From positions 700,831 through 764,830 of the forward strand of contig VZRR01005724.1 of assembly GCA_013398015.1 (NCBI GenBank): a stretch of 64,000 nt of DNA. The letters are read 5' to 3'. Both the position numbers and the translations under genes were made by a program. The first letter of the stretch is position 1; every line of letters starts with the position of its first letter. The notes under the pieces were generated by a model, which worked only from the letters and a program-made list of their open reading frames with translations, did not search any database and was not told the DNA's origin. The DNA comes from Oreocharis arfaki. Lineage: Eukaryota; Chordata; Aves; Passeriformes; Paramythiidae. Below, piece by piece: positions 1-11,125 of this stretch.

Positions 1-2039
1 AGCTTCTGGAGGCCTGGAAATTTTAGCAATACAAGGAAATAAAGCAGTGATGGAACAATACTTCACAAAGGCAAATGGGCTGACTGGTTTAACATCAGCA
101 ATCAGTAGACCTGGCACCAATCCCAACAAAATAATGAAATGACTAATTTATGGCACTGTTAGGTATTAAAAGGTATGCAGTGTAATCAAAGACAATGAAC
201 ATGGGCTTATGAATTCTAAATCTTGCTTTCAAATGAGCTTTTGCTGATAGGAGGGTAAACTTGTTAACGTAATAGATTTCTGTAAAGTATTAGATTTGAC
301 CTTAATTAATGAATTATAATTATGCAAGATCGGCGTGGCATGCATTACACAAATTCAAACCTCCCAAACTAATAGACTTTAAAATGTTGTTTTAAATGTA
401 GAACCATGGTTGAACAGCAGCATTTCTAGAGATGTGTTCTGAGACCTAACATACCTCCTAGATATTAAATTGACTGCTCAGGGGAGAGGAGAGGCACCCC
501 AGATTCTAGGCAATAAATTTACAGATAAACAGAAGGTGGACAGCAACACATTTGAATCATCCTAAACAGTTTTTAAACATTTCCCTCCCACCAAGCATAA
601 AATCATGCATCTTCTAAAATTACAGACTTTGGGGCCAGGTATTAGACACAACCACACAACCTCTGTTTCCAGGTTTATCATCTAAAGTCCTTTGCTGCAG
701 AGTTCTAGACTTCTAAGTATCCCAGAAATTGTTTTCATGAAACTTGCTGTGAAAGGAGATGCTTTACAGGATCAATGCTGAAATACAGGGTAAAGACCCA
801 AGCCCTATGTGCCCATGTCATAAGCATTATATTAGAGTTCAAATCTGGTGTGCATTTACCGAAAAAGAATGTGGCGATATATGACTGTATAAAAAAATAG
901 CCTAAGGAATGACTGAAGACTTGGAAAACATGCTGTATAATGAACAGTCAAAGAAGCTCAGGGTATTTAGCTGTCAGAGAGAATATTAAAGTTTTTTTCA
1001 GCTGTATATCAACATTCACACAGAATAGAAATTTGACAGAAGGCATTTCAATTTAGTAGACAAAAAATTGTGAACTTCCCAGCACCTTAAAGCCTTGTCT
1101 GGCTATGCTCAGACTAGAATAAGAAATGTATTTAGGGAACAATGAAGATAACTGAAGAGTTAGTCTAAATAGCATAGAAACCAAAAAGACCTAATGTTAC
1201 GCTGCTTCTAATGCTATTTGCTTTCTACTGAGAGTTTATGCAATATGAACATTAAAAAACAAAGCAGAACCACCACACCCAACAAACCTAGCCAAACTGC
1301 ACCTTTGATACCATTGAGGCCCTTCCACTTCTGTGCACATGTTGCACTTCTAGTGTGTGGGTTTGGAACACAAAAAACATTTTCTATTTTTTGGTTTTAG
1401 TGCAAAACACCAACCAAATACTTTTCTAATACAAGTTTTTGCTGCACTTCACAAAATCCAGAAAAAGAAGCAGATTCGGGCCACACTTTATCTAACACCA
1501 TCATTTTACATCTGTATCATCCTGTTATTGCTGCTGTAAAACAGTGAGTTGAGACTAATTCATACTCACTCTTCTCTGACAATTCTTGTCAGCATTAATC
1601 AAAATACCCTACTGTCCCAGGAGCACCAAGTTGCTGACTGCCTTGTCCCACTACTGCAATCTTAGCAAGACAGTTCGTACTTTTCGTAATTACAGGACAA
1701 ATGATCACAACCTTTAGCTTTAACAATAACATCACAGACATAACAATATTCCATGATATAGTCCATGCTAATATAGTGATATTAATCCATATGTTAAGAT
1801 TTGGCTGATTTCTTTCTATAAAAAAGAATGTAATCAGTAATATAGGCAGTACCACACACAGTCATTTCACTATTATTTCTCAAGTCACTGCAACTGAATA
1901 ACTACATTAAAACAATTGATTGTTAACTAAGAGTTAATTTGATGTCAATCTTCAGTAAAATCATAAAAAAAATTGGTTACTTTGCATAAATCTTAACATT
2001 ATGAAAATGATATTTCAGCTGACAAGAAACCCGATTAAA

Positions 2040-2280
2040 ATTTAAGACATTTAACAAAAGTTTAAGCATTTGCTTTAACTCCAATTTGCATTACAAATAA
2101 CATTACTCCACAACTCGAGTGTAATGATGAGTCCAGCAGATTTGGGCTTTAATGAGGGCCCTGAGTAATGATGAACAGCTGGCCACCTTAAATCAGGATG
2201 TCTGCTGAGAGTGGGCAATTTGAAAAACCATAGGCTGTCTATTGCCAACATTTCAGAAGCAATGCCAAAAATTCAAGAAA
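2040..2280. promoter_or_regulatory. Candidate conserved non-coding block
   Basis: Low-repeat sequence with homeodomain-type cores (several TAAT/ATTA), an exact 10-mer repeat GTAATGATGA at 2121-2130 and 2165-2174, and CAGCTG at 2177-2182. Its mix of motifs looks unlike the surrounding A-rich drift. It is not a recognised repeat or coding sequence. Conservation is a guess from composition. Confidence 0.2.
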
Positions 2281-3730
2281 TTAGGGGAAAAATGTCTTTG
2301 CTAGGATTTAACCCTCTGGTTATCCCGGGTGCCTGGAGAGAGTGACAATGTTCATTAAGTTAGCAACAGAGTGACATAGCACAAGAGTGAAATTTGACTG
2401 TCCTTTCATGGCTGCAGTCAGATTTTGGTGACGGACATGAAAACCCAAAAGTATTTGATCTTTCTTCCTAGGAAAATGACCGAAACATTTTCACAGCTGT
2501 ACTGCACAGATCAGTGAAAGGTACTACAACATAGCAGCTTTCCACAGGTGAAAGGCATTGTCCACTTTTTTGTATCACTTGAGAAAGTAAATTTCTACAA
2601 AACACTGTAGGTATCAGTACTGCATGCTATAACTTGCATCACAGAGCTAAGAGAAGCATTAGAACAACTTAGTAAATAGTAATGTGTCCATTAAGTCTGC
2701 TGACTACCATACATATTCTCTTAATAACTAGGACAAACATTAGAATCCAAAATCCAGAAGGGTGTAAGAGTAACAGTTGCCATTTATTTTTCTAAATGTC
2801 ACCCCTTTTATATTTTACAGTTTTCATGACCAGTTACTGTAAGGTACATCACAAATAAGACAAGAACATCCTAAACTACAATTAATTATCACAGTAAACT
2901 GAGAGTAACATTACCAAGTTACTCTGCACCTGAAAGATTATCACACCTCTCTCTTCTCACCATTTTCTTTCCTTAACCATTACACATCCCATTAATTTTG
3001 CTAACTTTGCTATCCTGCTTTTATACTGTCACCTCTTGCAATAAATTCAACATTCTTTCCCTTAAAACAATACACCATCAGCTGCAAATCTACAGTGATT
3101 CAGCCTTACTCTCTATTTGCCCTAGTAGCCATTCTCTCCCGAGCTCCTGTTAAACACCGCAGGTAGGTCCAAATAACGCACGTTTTATGTCCGAAAGGAA
3201 CAGCAGCTCCTATCTGAAGCCTCCTTGATCAAACACAGACAACCTCGTGTGTGCTGGCTGCTTGTTCTAATAGCACTCTAGACACACTGATGTGTCTGCA
3301 TTCCAGCACAGCCAAGAAAGTGGGTGAAGGGGAAGACAATTTCATGATCACTGGATGAAGCCTCTGTGTAGATGATAAACTCCAAACAATGCTAGACCCA
3401 AATTTCAGATCACACAGGATTAGGAGAGAGAGGCAATGGCCAAAGACAACGGCCAAACATCTTGAAGGCAAACTTCTGGGTCAATCTTGGTCTAGTATCT
3501 TATGCTTAGCCCTCAGACGGAGGTTGATTTATTCCAAGTTTCTTTATAGATATGTTGTGTTCTCTTCTCTAAAAATGTGTTATCTTTGACTTTCTAACAG
3601 ACAGCTAAAAGCAAGGGCCACACCAACACGGCAATGGAATTTCCATCTCAGCTGTTTCACAAGAAAGATACTCCTCCCTAAGTAACCAGCAGATTAGAGC
3701 ACAAAAGACACCTTTGGAGACTGAAAACAC

Positions 3731-3785
3731 TGACTCAGCTGACTCACAGGGCTATAAAAGATCTGCTGCTTGCACAGAAAAATGA
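3731..3785 (+). promoter_or_regulatory. AP-1 doublet followed by TATA box (candidate core promoter)
   Basis: Two perfect AP-1 sites (TGACTCA) at 3731-3737 and 3740-3746 are separated by 2 bp. With the intervening GC they make overlapping MAF-recognition-like half sites (GCTGACTCA). Sixteen bases downstream of the first site's end, a canonical TATAAAAG lies at 3753-3760. An initiation site would be expected about 30 bp after the TATA box, near 3780-3785. The first ATG downstream (3782) opens only a 39-codon frame ending at 3901, with no recognised protein. No CpG island is present. Motif spacing is directly visible, but promoter activity is inference, and TATAAAAG alone occurs by chance in DNA this AT-rich. 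Confidence 0.35.
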
Positions 3786-5094
3786 GAAGGCGCGGGAGAC
3801 TAAAAGGAACCTTTCACACTCTTTGCATCTATGGATACAAATGTGCCACTGGACACAGACAGAAGGGCTCAGCTGTTTTCTTCAGTTTTCTTTCTTTATA
3901 GAGCATAGAGCTGTCTAAAGTGATCGGGGCAAAATGGCTGTCAGGACTTACTGATTAGACTTCATCCTACCAACTGTTAATTACTGACTCTGCCTGACCC
4001 CATATGACTGCGTAGAGGAGAGGAAGGCACACCATGGATGGCATTTGGCCTGAGGTGCCTCATGTGCAACTAGAGCAGAAAAACAGCAGTGTGAACATTA
4101 ATGTGCTTCTCAACGAAACCTCTTATTCTCCATTTGCAGTTTTGGTTTTATTATCTCACATTACAAGACTGCACTTCATTTTCTTCTGCTTATTCCCTCT
4201 CCCAGCAAAGGTTCAGAACTCCATACTGCACTTAAATCAATTACATTTTTTAATGGATGATGTTGAGTTATTTGGCAAAATTTGCATTGCTTTTAAACTA
4301 TGTGAGCTATGTTTAAGACTGTGAGCAAGAGATTCTTGCAGTATTCTTGCTATACAATGCTTCTGCTGAGCTGTCTATGTTCTGTATTCCCGACAGTTGT
4401 ATAGCTCATATACTGGCAGTTCTAATGTGCTTGCTTTCCTTAGTTACTGCTTCAGTTAGGAGTCAGAGTGGCTGCATTACTTGTATGGCATTTCTTGGAA
4501 AGAGACCAAACTGCTGCATTAGGACAGTTTGAATGTGTCTCCTGGAGAAGCAATATTTCCTCTAAAGTGACTGAGAGACAGATGAATGAAAGCGAGTCAA
4601 AAATATGGGACACAGCTGCTACAGCTCTAAATAACTACCCATTTTCACCTCATAAGTATTTGCATGGGAAAACTAGTTGTTGCAAGTACAGTGTCTTCAG
4701 TGTAATTTAGTCACCAGTTGGCACTTAATTTGATCCTCCATTTAATTTGATCAAGACCTCTGCAACTAAATCATCTGGTGCTTAAAAATACAACTTCCAC
4801 TCCTAATTTTTTTTCTGCTTTAGTCAGGATAAATTGCTGCTGGATAAATTGATTCTTGGCTACAATTAGTTGCTATCTAATTAATGGTGATGAGCATAAA
4901 GAAATGCTTATAAATAAATGAAAAAGGACATCATCCAAAAAAGATGGAGGCTGATCAAGGAAAACTTGTGAAACAGCTAACTACGAAAATATTTTTGAAA
5001 GAACTGCCATAACAGCGCTCAGGGCTCAGCATTTCACTCCTCTTATTAGTATACTACATTGTAGTCATTTACCCAAAGGGTTCTTGCTTAGTGT

Positions 5095-5225
5095 GGCACC
5101 CATTTTCACAGGTGAGGAAACACAGATCTAAGACATCTTACATATTGTGTGGGTGATATATCTGTACCACATCTGGAAACAAGATCACTTGACACAGGAC
5201 CTGACTGTCTCCTTACAGGCCAGAC
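5095..5225 (-). mobile_element. Probable MIR (tRNA-derived SINE) remnant
   Basis: The plus strand shows 'CCCATTTTCACAGGTGAGGA' then 'AACACAGATCTAAGACATCT', 'CTGGAAACAAGATCACTTGA' and 'ACACAGGACCTGACTGTCTC'. This is the order seen in the reverse complement of MIR: the 'cccattttacagatgagg' block, the 'aggttaag..tgcccaaggtcacacag' block, then 'gattcgaacccagg..ctgactc'. Identity is modest, as expected for an element that stopped moving before the amniote radiation. MIR copies are known but scarce in birds. Confidence 0.55.
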
Positions 5226-7917
5226 AAGACATAGACCCTAACACAGCATAGGTTACAACAGCGACATCAATAATACAGGAAACCACAGCTTTCAATGAGA
5301 AGTGGGGGAAAAAGCATCAATATTCAACAGAAAGGGTGGCATTACAAAGTCAGGGGACACTTTACTTTGTAACTGATCCTACAGGCATTTTGCTTCTATC
5401 CTCGGAGTTCAAATATTTGTCCCACACAGATTTGACAGAATTAAACTTTTATTTTCTCTCATACAATATGGAAATAAGATGTGGCTAATGCAGAAAGCAC
5501 TTAATGAATGATGAAAGAGACATATACAGCAGACAATGGATAATGCCATTGGTAGGCAAAGAAAATTGATTAAATACTCTGTAGCATATCAAATTCCTGT
5601 GCTCAAATGTTTGTAGCATCACTTAATATCCCAACTAAATGTTTCGTAGAGGCAGACACTGTATGAGGCTGTGAGTGATCCATCATCACTGCACAGTATC
5701 TTGGTAAAGCTGACAAAAGTAAGAATACAAGCATGGCAGATACTGATAACACATCAAGCATGGAGAATGCTGATATCCTGATTTCCCAGGGATCATGAGT
5801 TTTTGTTCCTGCTCTGTTCCACCACTCCCACACCTCACTCCCCCACCATGGGACATTGATGTTTGAGGTTGTTCTCTTCTTCAGCCACAAAATTGCTTGT
5901 ATTCTTGTTCCATCCTGAACCAGTTCTTCATTCCCTAATTTTATTTTTCAGATCAGGGGCTGTACTGTAAGTTGTCCAACAACATTACTTTCATTAATTC
6001 ATCCCATGATAGTCTATTCTGAGTGCAGCTTGTGTCAGCAGCACATTTTTGTAGCTCAGGTAATTTCCTCCTTTTTAAAATAAATCAGGGCACTGACAGC
6101 TCCTCTGTTTTGAAAGATGCAATGAGGTAAGACATCTGTTATTTTTTCCACCAGTCAGGGCATTTTAAAAAAAGTTCACTGCAGCATTTTTACACAATCT
6201 TCCACTCCTCACTTCTGTATCTCAAGAGTCAAACGTGCAAGAGGAGAATGCTTAATAAGCACCTGAGGCAGAGAGTGGGTTAATGAGACTTGCAGTCAAG
6301 GGTTCTGATTAGTTTTGAAGCTGTCTTATTAGAGGATGATGTGGATTATGAGAGTAAAGTGAAGCACTGTTGAGCAGCATCTGATTTTCAGAGAATCCCA
6401 TTCCATTTACCATGGAAAAAAAAAAAAAGGAAAGTAGACATAATTAGTTACTACAGTACAAGAGGTATGACCGTTGCAACCTGTCATGGACAATTTCACA
6501 GTCAGAAATCGTGGCTCAAATATAACATGTTTTGAATTGTTCATGATTCAGAGCACTTTATGTTGACTGCAACTCTGTTACAAATAACAACTACTTCTCA
6601 GAAAAAAGAAAGACAGCACCAAAGCAAAGCCACACCACTTAAAATGCTGCTTATTTCCATTGTCAGCCATGGAAAGAGGATTGTCTCACTGGGACACAAA
6701 AAAAAGGGATAGAAATTTGAGACGACCCTTTTGCCCTAGCCCAACATCATTGCACATTACCAGAAAAAAAACGAATAGAGCAGATCTAACTAGGCGGGTG
6801 GCAGCATCCCAGGCTGGCATCAACAAAGTGAGGTAGCCTTCACTTGAGTCAAATGATTGAGGAGAGATTTCGTCCTTCTCCTATCATAGCTGCATGCCTT
6901 GCACCATATCTCCATATGCCTACATTCAGTTTATCCCAATTTAAGCATCAAGAATTTTTGAATAATTATTGTCCATCTGTTTCCTCACACGGGCTTTGAG
7001 ATGGAGGAATACCACAGCTGAATACAGTATTTCACGTGGCCCATGAGAATGGCGTATTTTAATTTTAAGGAGATTTTATTGGTTTTATGTCCACTGCTTT
7101 ACAATACATGGTGCATTTGCCATATTCCCAGCTACTGTAATTATTATAAAGTCATATATAAGAAGTGAAGTAAAATTCAGACATCCCCTTTGTATCTAGG
7201 AATAATTTAGATGTGCTCCAAGTAAAGAGACTCTCTTAGCTGGATCTACCTATGTTTCCCTTTCCCCAAGGGAATTTTGTTTTAATTAAGGAAACAATAC
7301 AAAAGCATACCTTCTGTAGCTGTGTAATTGTACTGATATTAGCAAAGGCAGCCTTCTGTTTGAAAGTTAATACTTTTCTATTATCTCCGAAGAGCTATTC
7401 ATCAGCACACCTACAAATACACACTTCCTGTAAATTATAAATCAAAGTGCTCTTACCCTTGGTGCTCTCAAAGATGATCATTTTAGGTAGAAAGCTGTGT
7501 GTGGAGCCTGAACAACACTCTTGAACTGCTTAAAAATAAACTGTTAGACAGAGGCTGGGAAGGACTTTCGAAAGCAGCAGGGGAGAAGGAAGACAGCACC
7601 AAATAGCTCAGGTGAGAGATGAAGATAAATTTAGAACCAAGTAGAGAAGGAAAAAATCCTTGTCTTTGGGAGTGCCAGTGGACACTCAGGGTCTCATGTG
7701 AAGCTCTGTGACTGACAGACTGCAGCCCAGCAGCCTTTAGCTGCATGACACATAGCCAGTCTCACCTCACTGGCCTCCTGAAGGAGGGGATGGGAAGTGT
7801 ATCTCTGTTCTGCATAACTCTACCTGAAGACTAGACCGCTAATCACCCCTCTTCTTACATGAAGTTTATCCTAGCAAGATTTTAGTGTAGGGTTTTTTTA
7901 AGAATAACATGTCTGTA
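5226..7917. other. Gene-free AT-rich unique DNA
   Basis: No gene or transposon recognised. There is a 13-base A run near 6416-6428. The patch at 6240-6400 is free of repeats but carries no clear motif cluster. Confidence 0.7.
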
Positions 7918-8277
7918 GTAGAATCATAGGATCATTAAGGCTGAAAAAGATCTCTAAGGTCCTAAGGTCCAACCACTAACTCCACCATCACAGTGTTCAT
8001 CACTAAATCACATCCCCAGGCGCCACATTTGGTTGCACTTTGAGCAACTCCAGAGATGGTGATTCCATCACCTTCCTATGCATCCTGTCCAGATGCCCTA
8101 AAATCCTTCCAGTGAACATTTTTTTACTAGTATCCTATCTAAACCTTCCCTGGTACAATCTGAGGCCATTTCCTCTGGTGTTGTCACCTGTTACCTGGTA
8201 GACGACCACAACCTCCTTTCATATAAGTATAGAGAACAATAAGGTTTCTCTTGAGACTCTTTCTCCAAGCTAAGAGA
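7918..8277 (-). mobile_element. CR1 LINE, 3' end fragment
   Basis: On the minus strand this reads as the last ~360 bp of a CR1 non-LTR retrotransposon. The plus strand opens with the reverse complement of the CR1 terminus (GAATCATAGGATCATTAAGG), then the CTAAGGTCCAACC block. Further in come the 'CCCCAGGCGCCACATTT', 'CTCCAGAGATGGTGATTCCA' and 'GAGGCCATTTCCTCT' segments, in the order expected of the inverted CR1 3' region. It is 5'-truncated, which is usual for CR1 because reverse transcription starts at the 3' end. Several internal substitutions and small indels indicate moderate age. It has no coding capacity. The match was made from memory of the family, not by a database search. Confidence 0.9.
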
Positions 8278-9899
8278 AAAAGTTGAACAAGAGACACGCT
8301 AGTTATTATATACCAAACAAAGATCTAGAATACTTTTTAAAAAGTATTACTGTTTGAAAAATAAGTCAAATAGTAGCCTCAAGGCCACACCAGAAAGATT
8401 ACAGTTGTGTCAGACGTCCATACCCAGTTCCTCCGTGTCCATGCAGTCTAAACTATTCTGACAAAGACAATTAGACCAAAGAATAAAGTAAAAGGGGAGG
8501 AAGAAACTAACTATGCACAGGTAATGTGGACAGAGAGCCTGTCACTTGCTAGATCACCACAGAGCTTGTTATTGCTGCTGCATTACATTCAGTTCTTTCA
8601 GTAATTTAGTAGCAGCTCAATCGGGTTTGCCATACCCAGACAAAACATAGCAGATTTAACAAATGTAGAGAAAAATTTAAGGTCAAATAGACCAGTTGGT
8701 AAACGCAATTTACTAATAACATCATTAGTAGGAAGTATATTAGCAGTATAATTATTACTGTGACCAAAAAACCTAAACCAAAGCCCCAAAACATCACCGT
8801 GATGAGATCCTGATGCAGTTTTGATAAGCCTTCATGCAAAATCACTCATAAATCTGATGGAGATCCACAGCTACCCACAGAACCAAGTAAAGTGCTGACA
8901 GCAACAAACGCAAGATCATAGTAGATGAATAAAGGTACACAACCAGTATCAAAATAACACATTAAAAAACCCTAAAACACTTGCAATGGTTTACCATTGT
9001 TCAAGCTGCCTTTTATTCACAGAAGCAAAGTTGTGTAAGATTCTGAGATGAATTTACCTACCCAGTTCCAGACAAGTAAAACAGGGTAGGATGATTCTAG
9101 CAGGATTTGTTCACGATTCATGAACACCTTCTAATCTGGATTTAGAGTTTAGCATGCAGAAGTGCCACTATTCACAGTAAACTGCAGATTTAACAGAATT
9201 ACACCGCTAATTCTGCAGACAGAGCTTTATTGGACTTCCCAGAGCATACATTTAGGTTAACTCTTTGCTCCCCAACTGAACAGTAATGGCAGAGAAAAAA
9301 CAAACAGAAGAATCTTGTAAGATGTAGATGACCCTCCTGTCCAGCCTGAGGCAGTTATCAGGGAATTTAATTTCTTTTCCACCAGACTGTTTGAGTCGGA
9401 GCACTTTCTCCATCTATTTTTAACTGGTAATACTTAGATCTCACAAATCCCCCTATTTATTTTTTTTTCTCCAAATTCCGTTCTTCTGCGGCCTTAGTTT
9501 AGCTTTATTTAGAATCCTTCAGCCTTCAATTCAAGCATCAACTCACCACTGCCACACCTGCCCAGAAAACCTAACCTAAATTTAATGGAGTGGACCTAAA
9601 AATCATTACTCTGGAAAGCTTAGTGCAGAGCAGGGTGGGGAATAAGTGTGAATGCATCCATTATTTCTCTCATTGAAATACATTTCTGAAATTTCAGTTA
9701 ATTTAGATGGACACTGCTTGATTGAAATGGCAAGAATCTCATCAGCTTAATGGACATTAGAACTGGATATCAGTGAAAAGGCAAAGCAAAACAACTTCTC
9801 TGAAATGGCAGTATTACCAACAAATTTATGAGGACAGAGAAGACATCTCTTCGATGTACAAGGATCAAGTTTGTGAATGCTTACAAGTTGAATACACAT
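8278..9899. other. Gene-free DNA between two CR1 copies
   Basis: I see no gene, further repeat or notable motif here. The minus-strand open frames at 8598-8845 overlap one another in different frames and are leucine/valine-rich by AT composition. Confidence 0.7.
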
Positions 9900-11122
9900 T
9901 GACTTGATGGGAAGTACCCATGGGTGCTGAAGGAGTAGGCCAACATCATTGTGAGATGGGCTCCAATTATCTTTGCAAGGCCACGGGTCTGGCTGGGTGG
10001 ATAATGGAGCAGGGAGAATGGGATGTAATGGATGTTGCTTGTAACAAATTTAGCAAGGCTTTAGCACTATCTCCCATGGCATTGTAGACAGCTGATGAAT
10101 TATGGGGCAGGTAAATAGAGAATTAGACTGAAAACTGACTGAACTGCTGGACTCACAAGATTGTCATCAGTGGTTCTGAAGTTCAGTTGGAGGCAGTTGC
10201 TCGGTGTTCCCGAGAGATGTGTTCTGAGATCAATACAATTGAACTTCTTCATGACAAGTCCCATTAAAAACGGGAAAGAGTGCAACTTTAGCAAGTTTTC
10301 AGATTATATTGAATTCGGAGGAGTGGTTGATACATCAGGCTGTTTTGCTATTATGCAGAAGGGTGTTAACAGACTGGAGAAGGGCGGCGGAAGGACCCTC
10401 ATGCAGTTCAACAAATGAAAATGCAAAATCCCAAACCTACAGAAGAACAAACCCATCCACGAGCACAAGTTGGATTCTGACTGGCCAAAATCCAGCTTTA
10501 CAGGTGCAATGGAGGACAAGTAGAACACATAACAGCAACGTGCCCCTGAAGAAAAGGCTAACAGTACCCCGAGAGGCATGAGGGAAACATTACCAGCAGG
10601 TCAAGGTAAGTGTTCCTTCCTCTCTACTTGGCACTGCTGAGTTTGGAGCATTGAGTCTGATTCTGGGCTCTGCAGCACAAAAGACATCTGTACATACTGC
10701 AACAAGTCTAGTGAATAGCCATGGAGATGGCTCAACCTTGGAGCATGAGTTATTGTACTGGCGATTAGGAGAAAATTTTGGTCTGTAGCCCTTGTCCCTA
10801 GGGGTGATTTCAAATTCCAAGGAATCAACTGGGACCATCACACTACTGTGAAAAACAGGTGTTATAAATTCTTGATGTTTGTGGGAGACAACTTGAAATA
10901 CAGGAAAACCTATTTAAACCTAAGAAAACGTTTTTTTTTCTCTGAAGATGATCAAGCATGAGAACAAGTTGTGGAATATTGCAGATATTCCAAATCAGAT
11001 TGGACACAGCCCTGAGCAATCCCCATTAGCTTAAAACCCCTCTCTGATCCAGTTGTGGTGGAAGGAATGGACTATGGACCAGATGATTTCCAGAAGCACG
11101 TTCCCACCTCAGTGATTCTATA
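9900..11122 (+). mobile_element. CR1 LINE, 5'-truncated copy with reverse-transcriptase remnant
   Basis: About 1.2 kb of CR1 in sense orientation. Recognisable landmarks in order are: 'GGGTGCTGAAGGAG' near 9920, from the ORF2 reverse-transcriptase region; 'TTTAGCAAGGCTTTAGCACT' and 'ATCTCCCATGGCATT' near 10048-10085, the segment encoding a degraded FSKAFDTVSH-like motif; 'CAGTTGGAGGCAGTTGCTCG' near 10183; 'CATGCAGTTCAACAAATG' near 10399; a segment near 10640-10720 equivalent to the C-terminal 'RPHLEYCVQFWAP' coding part; and a 3' end finishing in AGTGATTCTATAATTC at about 11110-11125. Frameshifts, stops and internal deletions (for example, little is left of the catalytic FADD region) show it is long dead. 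The 5' boundary is approximate (+/- 100 bp). Confidence 0.85.
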
Positions 11123-11125
11123 ATT

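Larger units (their letters stand above)
1..5094. other. Gene-free AT-rich unique DNA
   Basis: No gene, transposon or CpG island recognised. Apart from the promoter-like cluster at 3.73 kb and the candidate block at 2.04-2.28 kb, short open frames on both strands (up to about 96 codons) lack any protein-like composition. A stretch at 4840-4960 with several TAAT cores is a weaker non-coding candidate. Confidence 0.7.
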
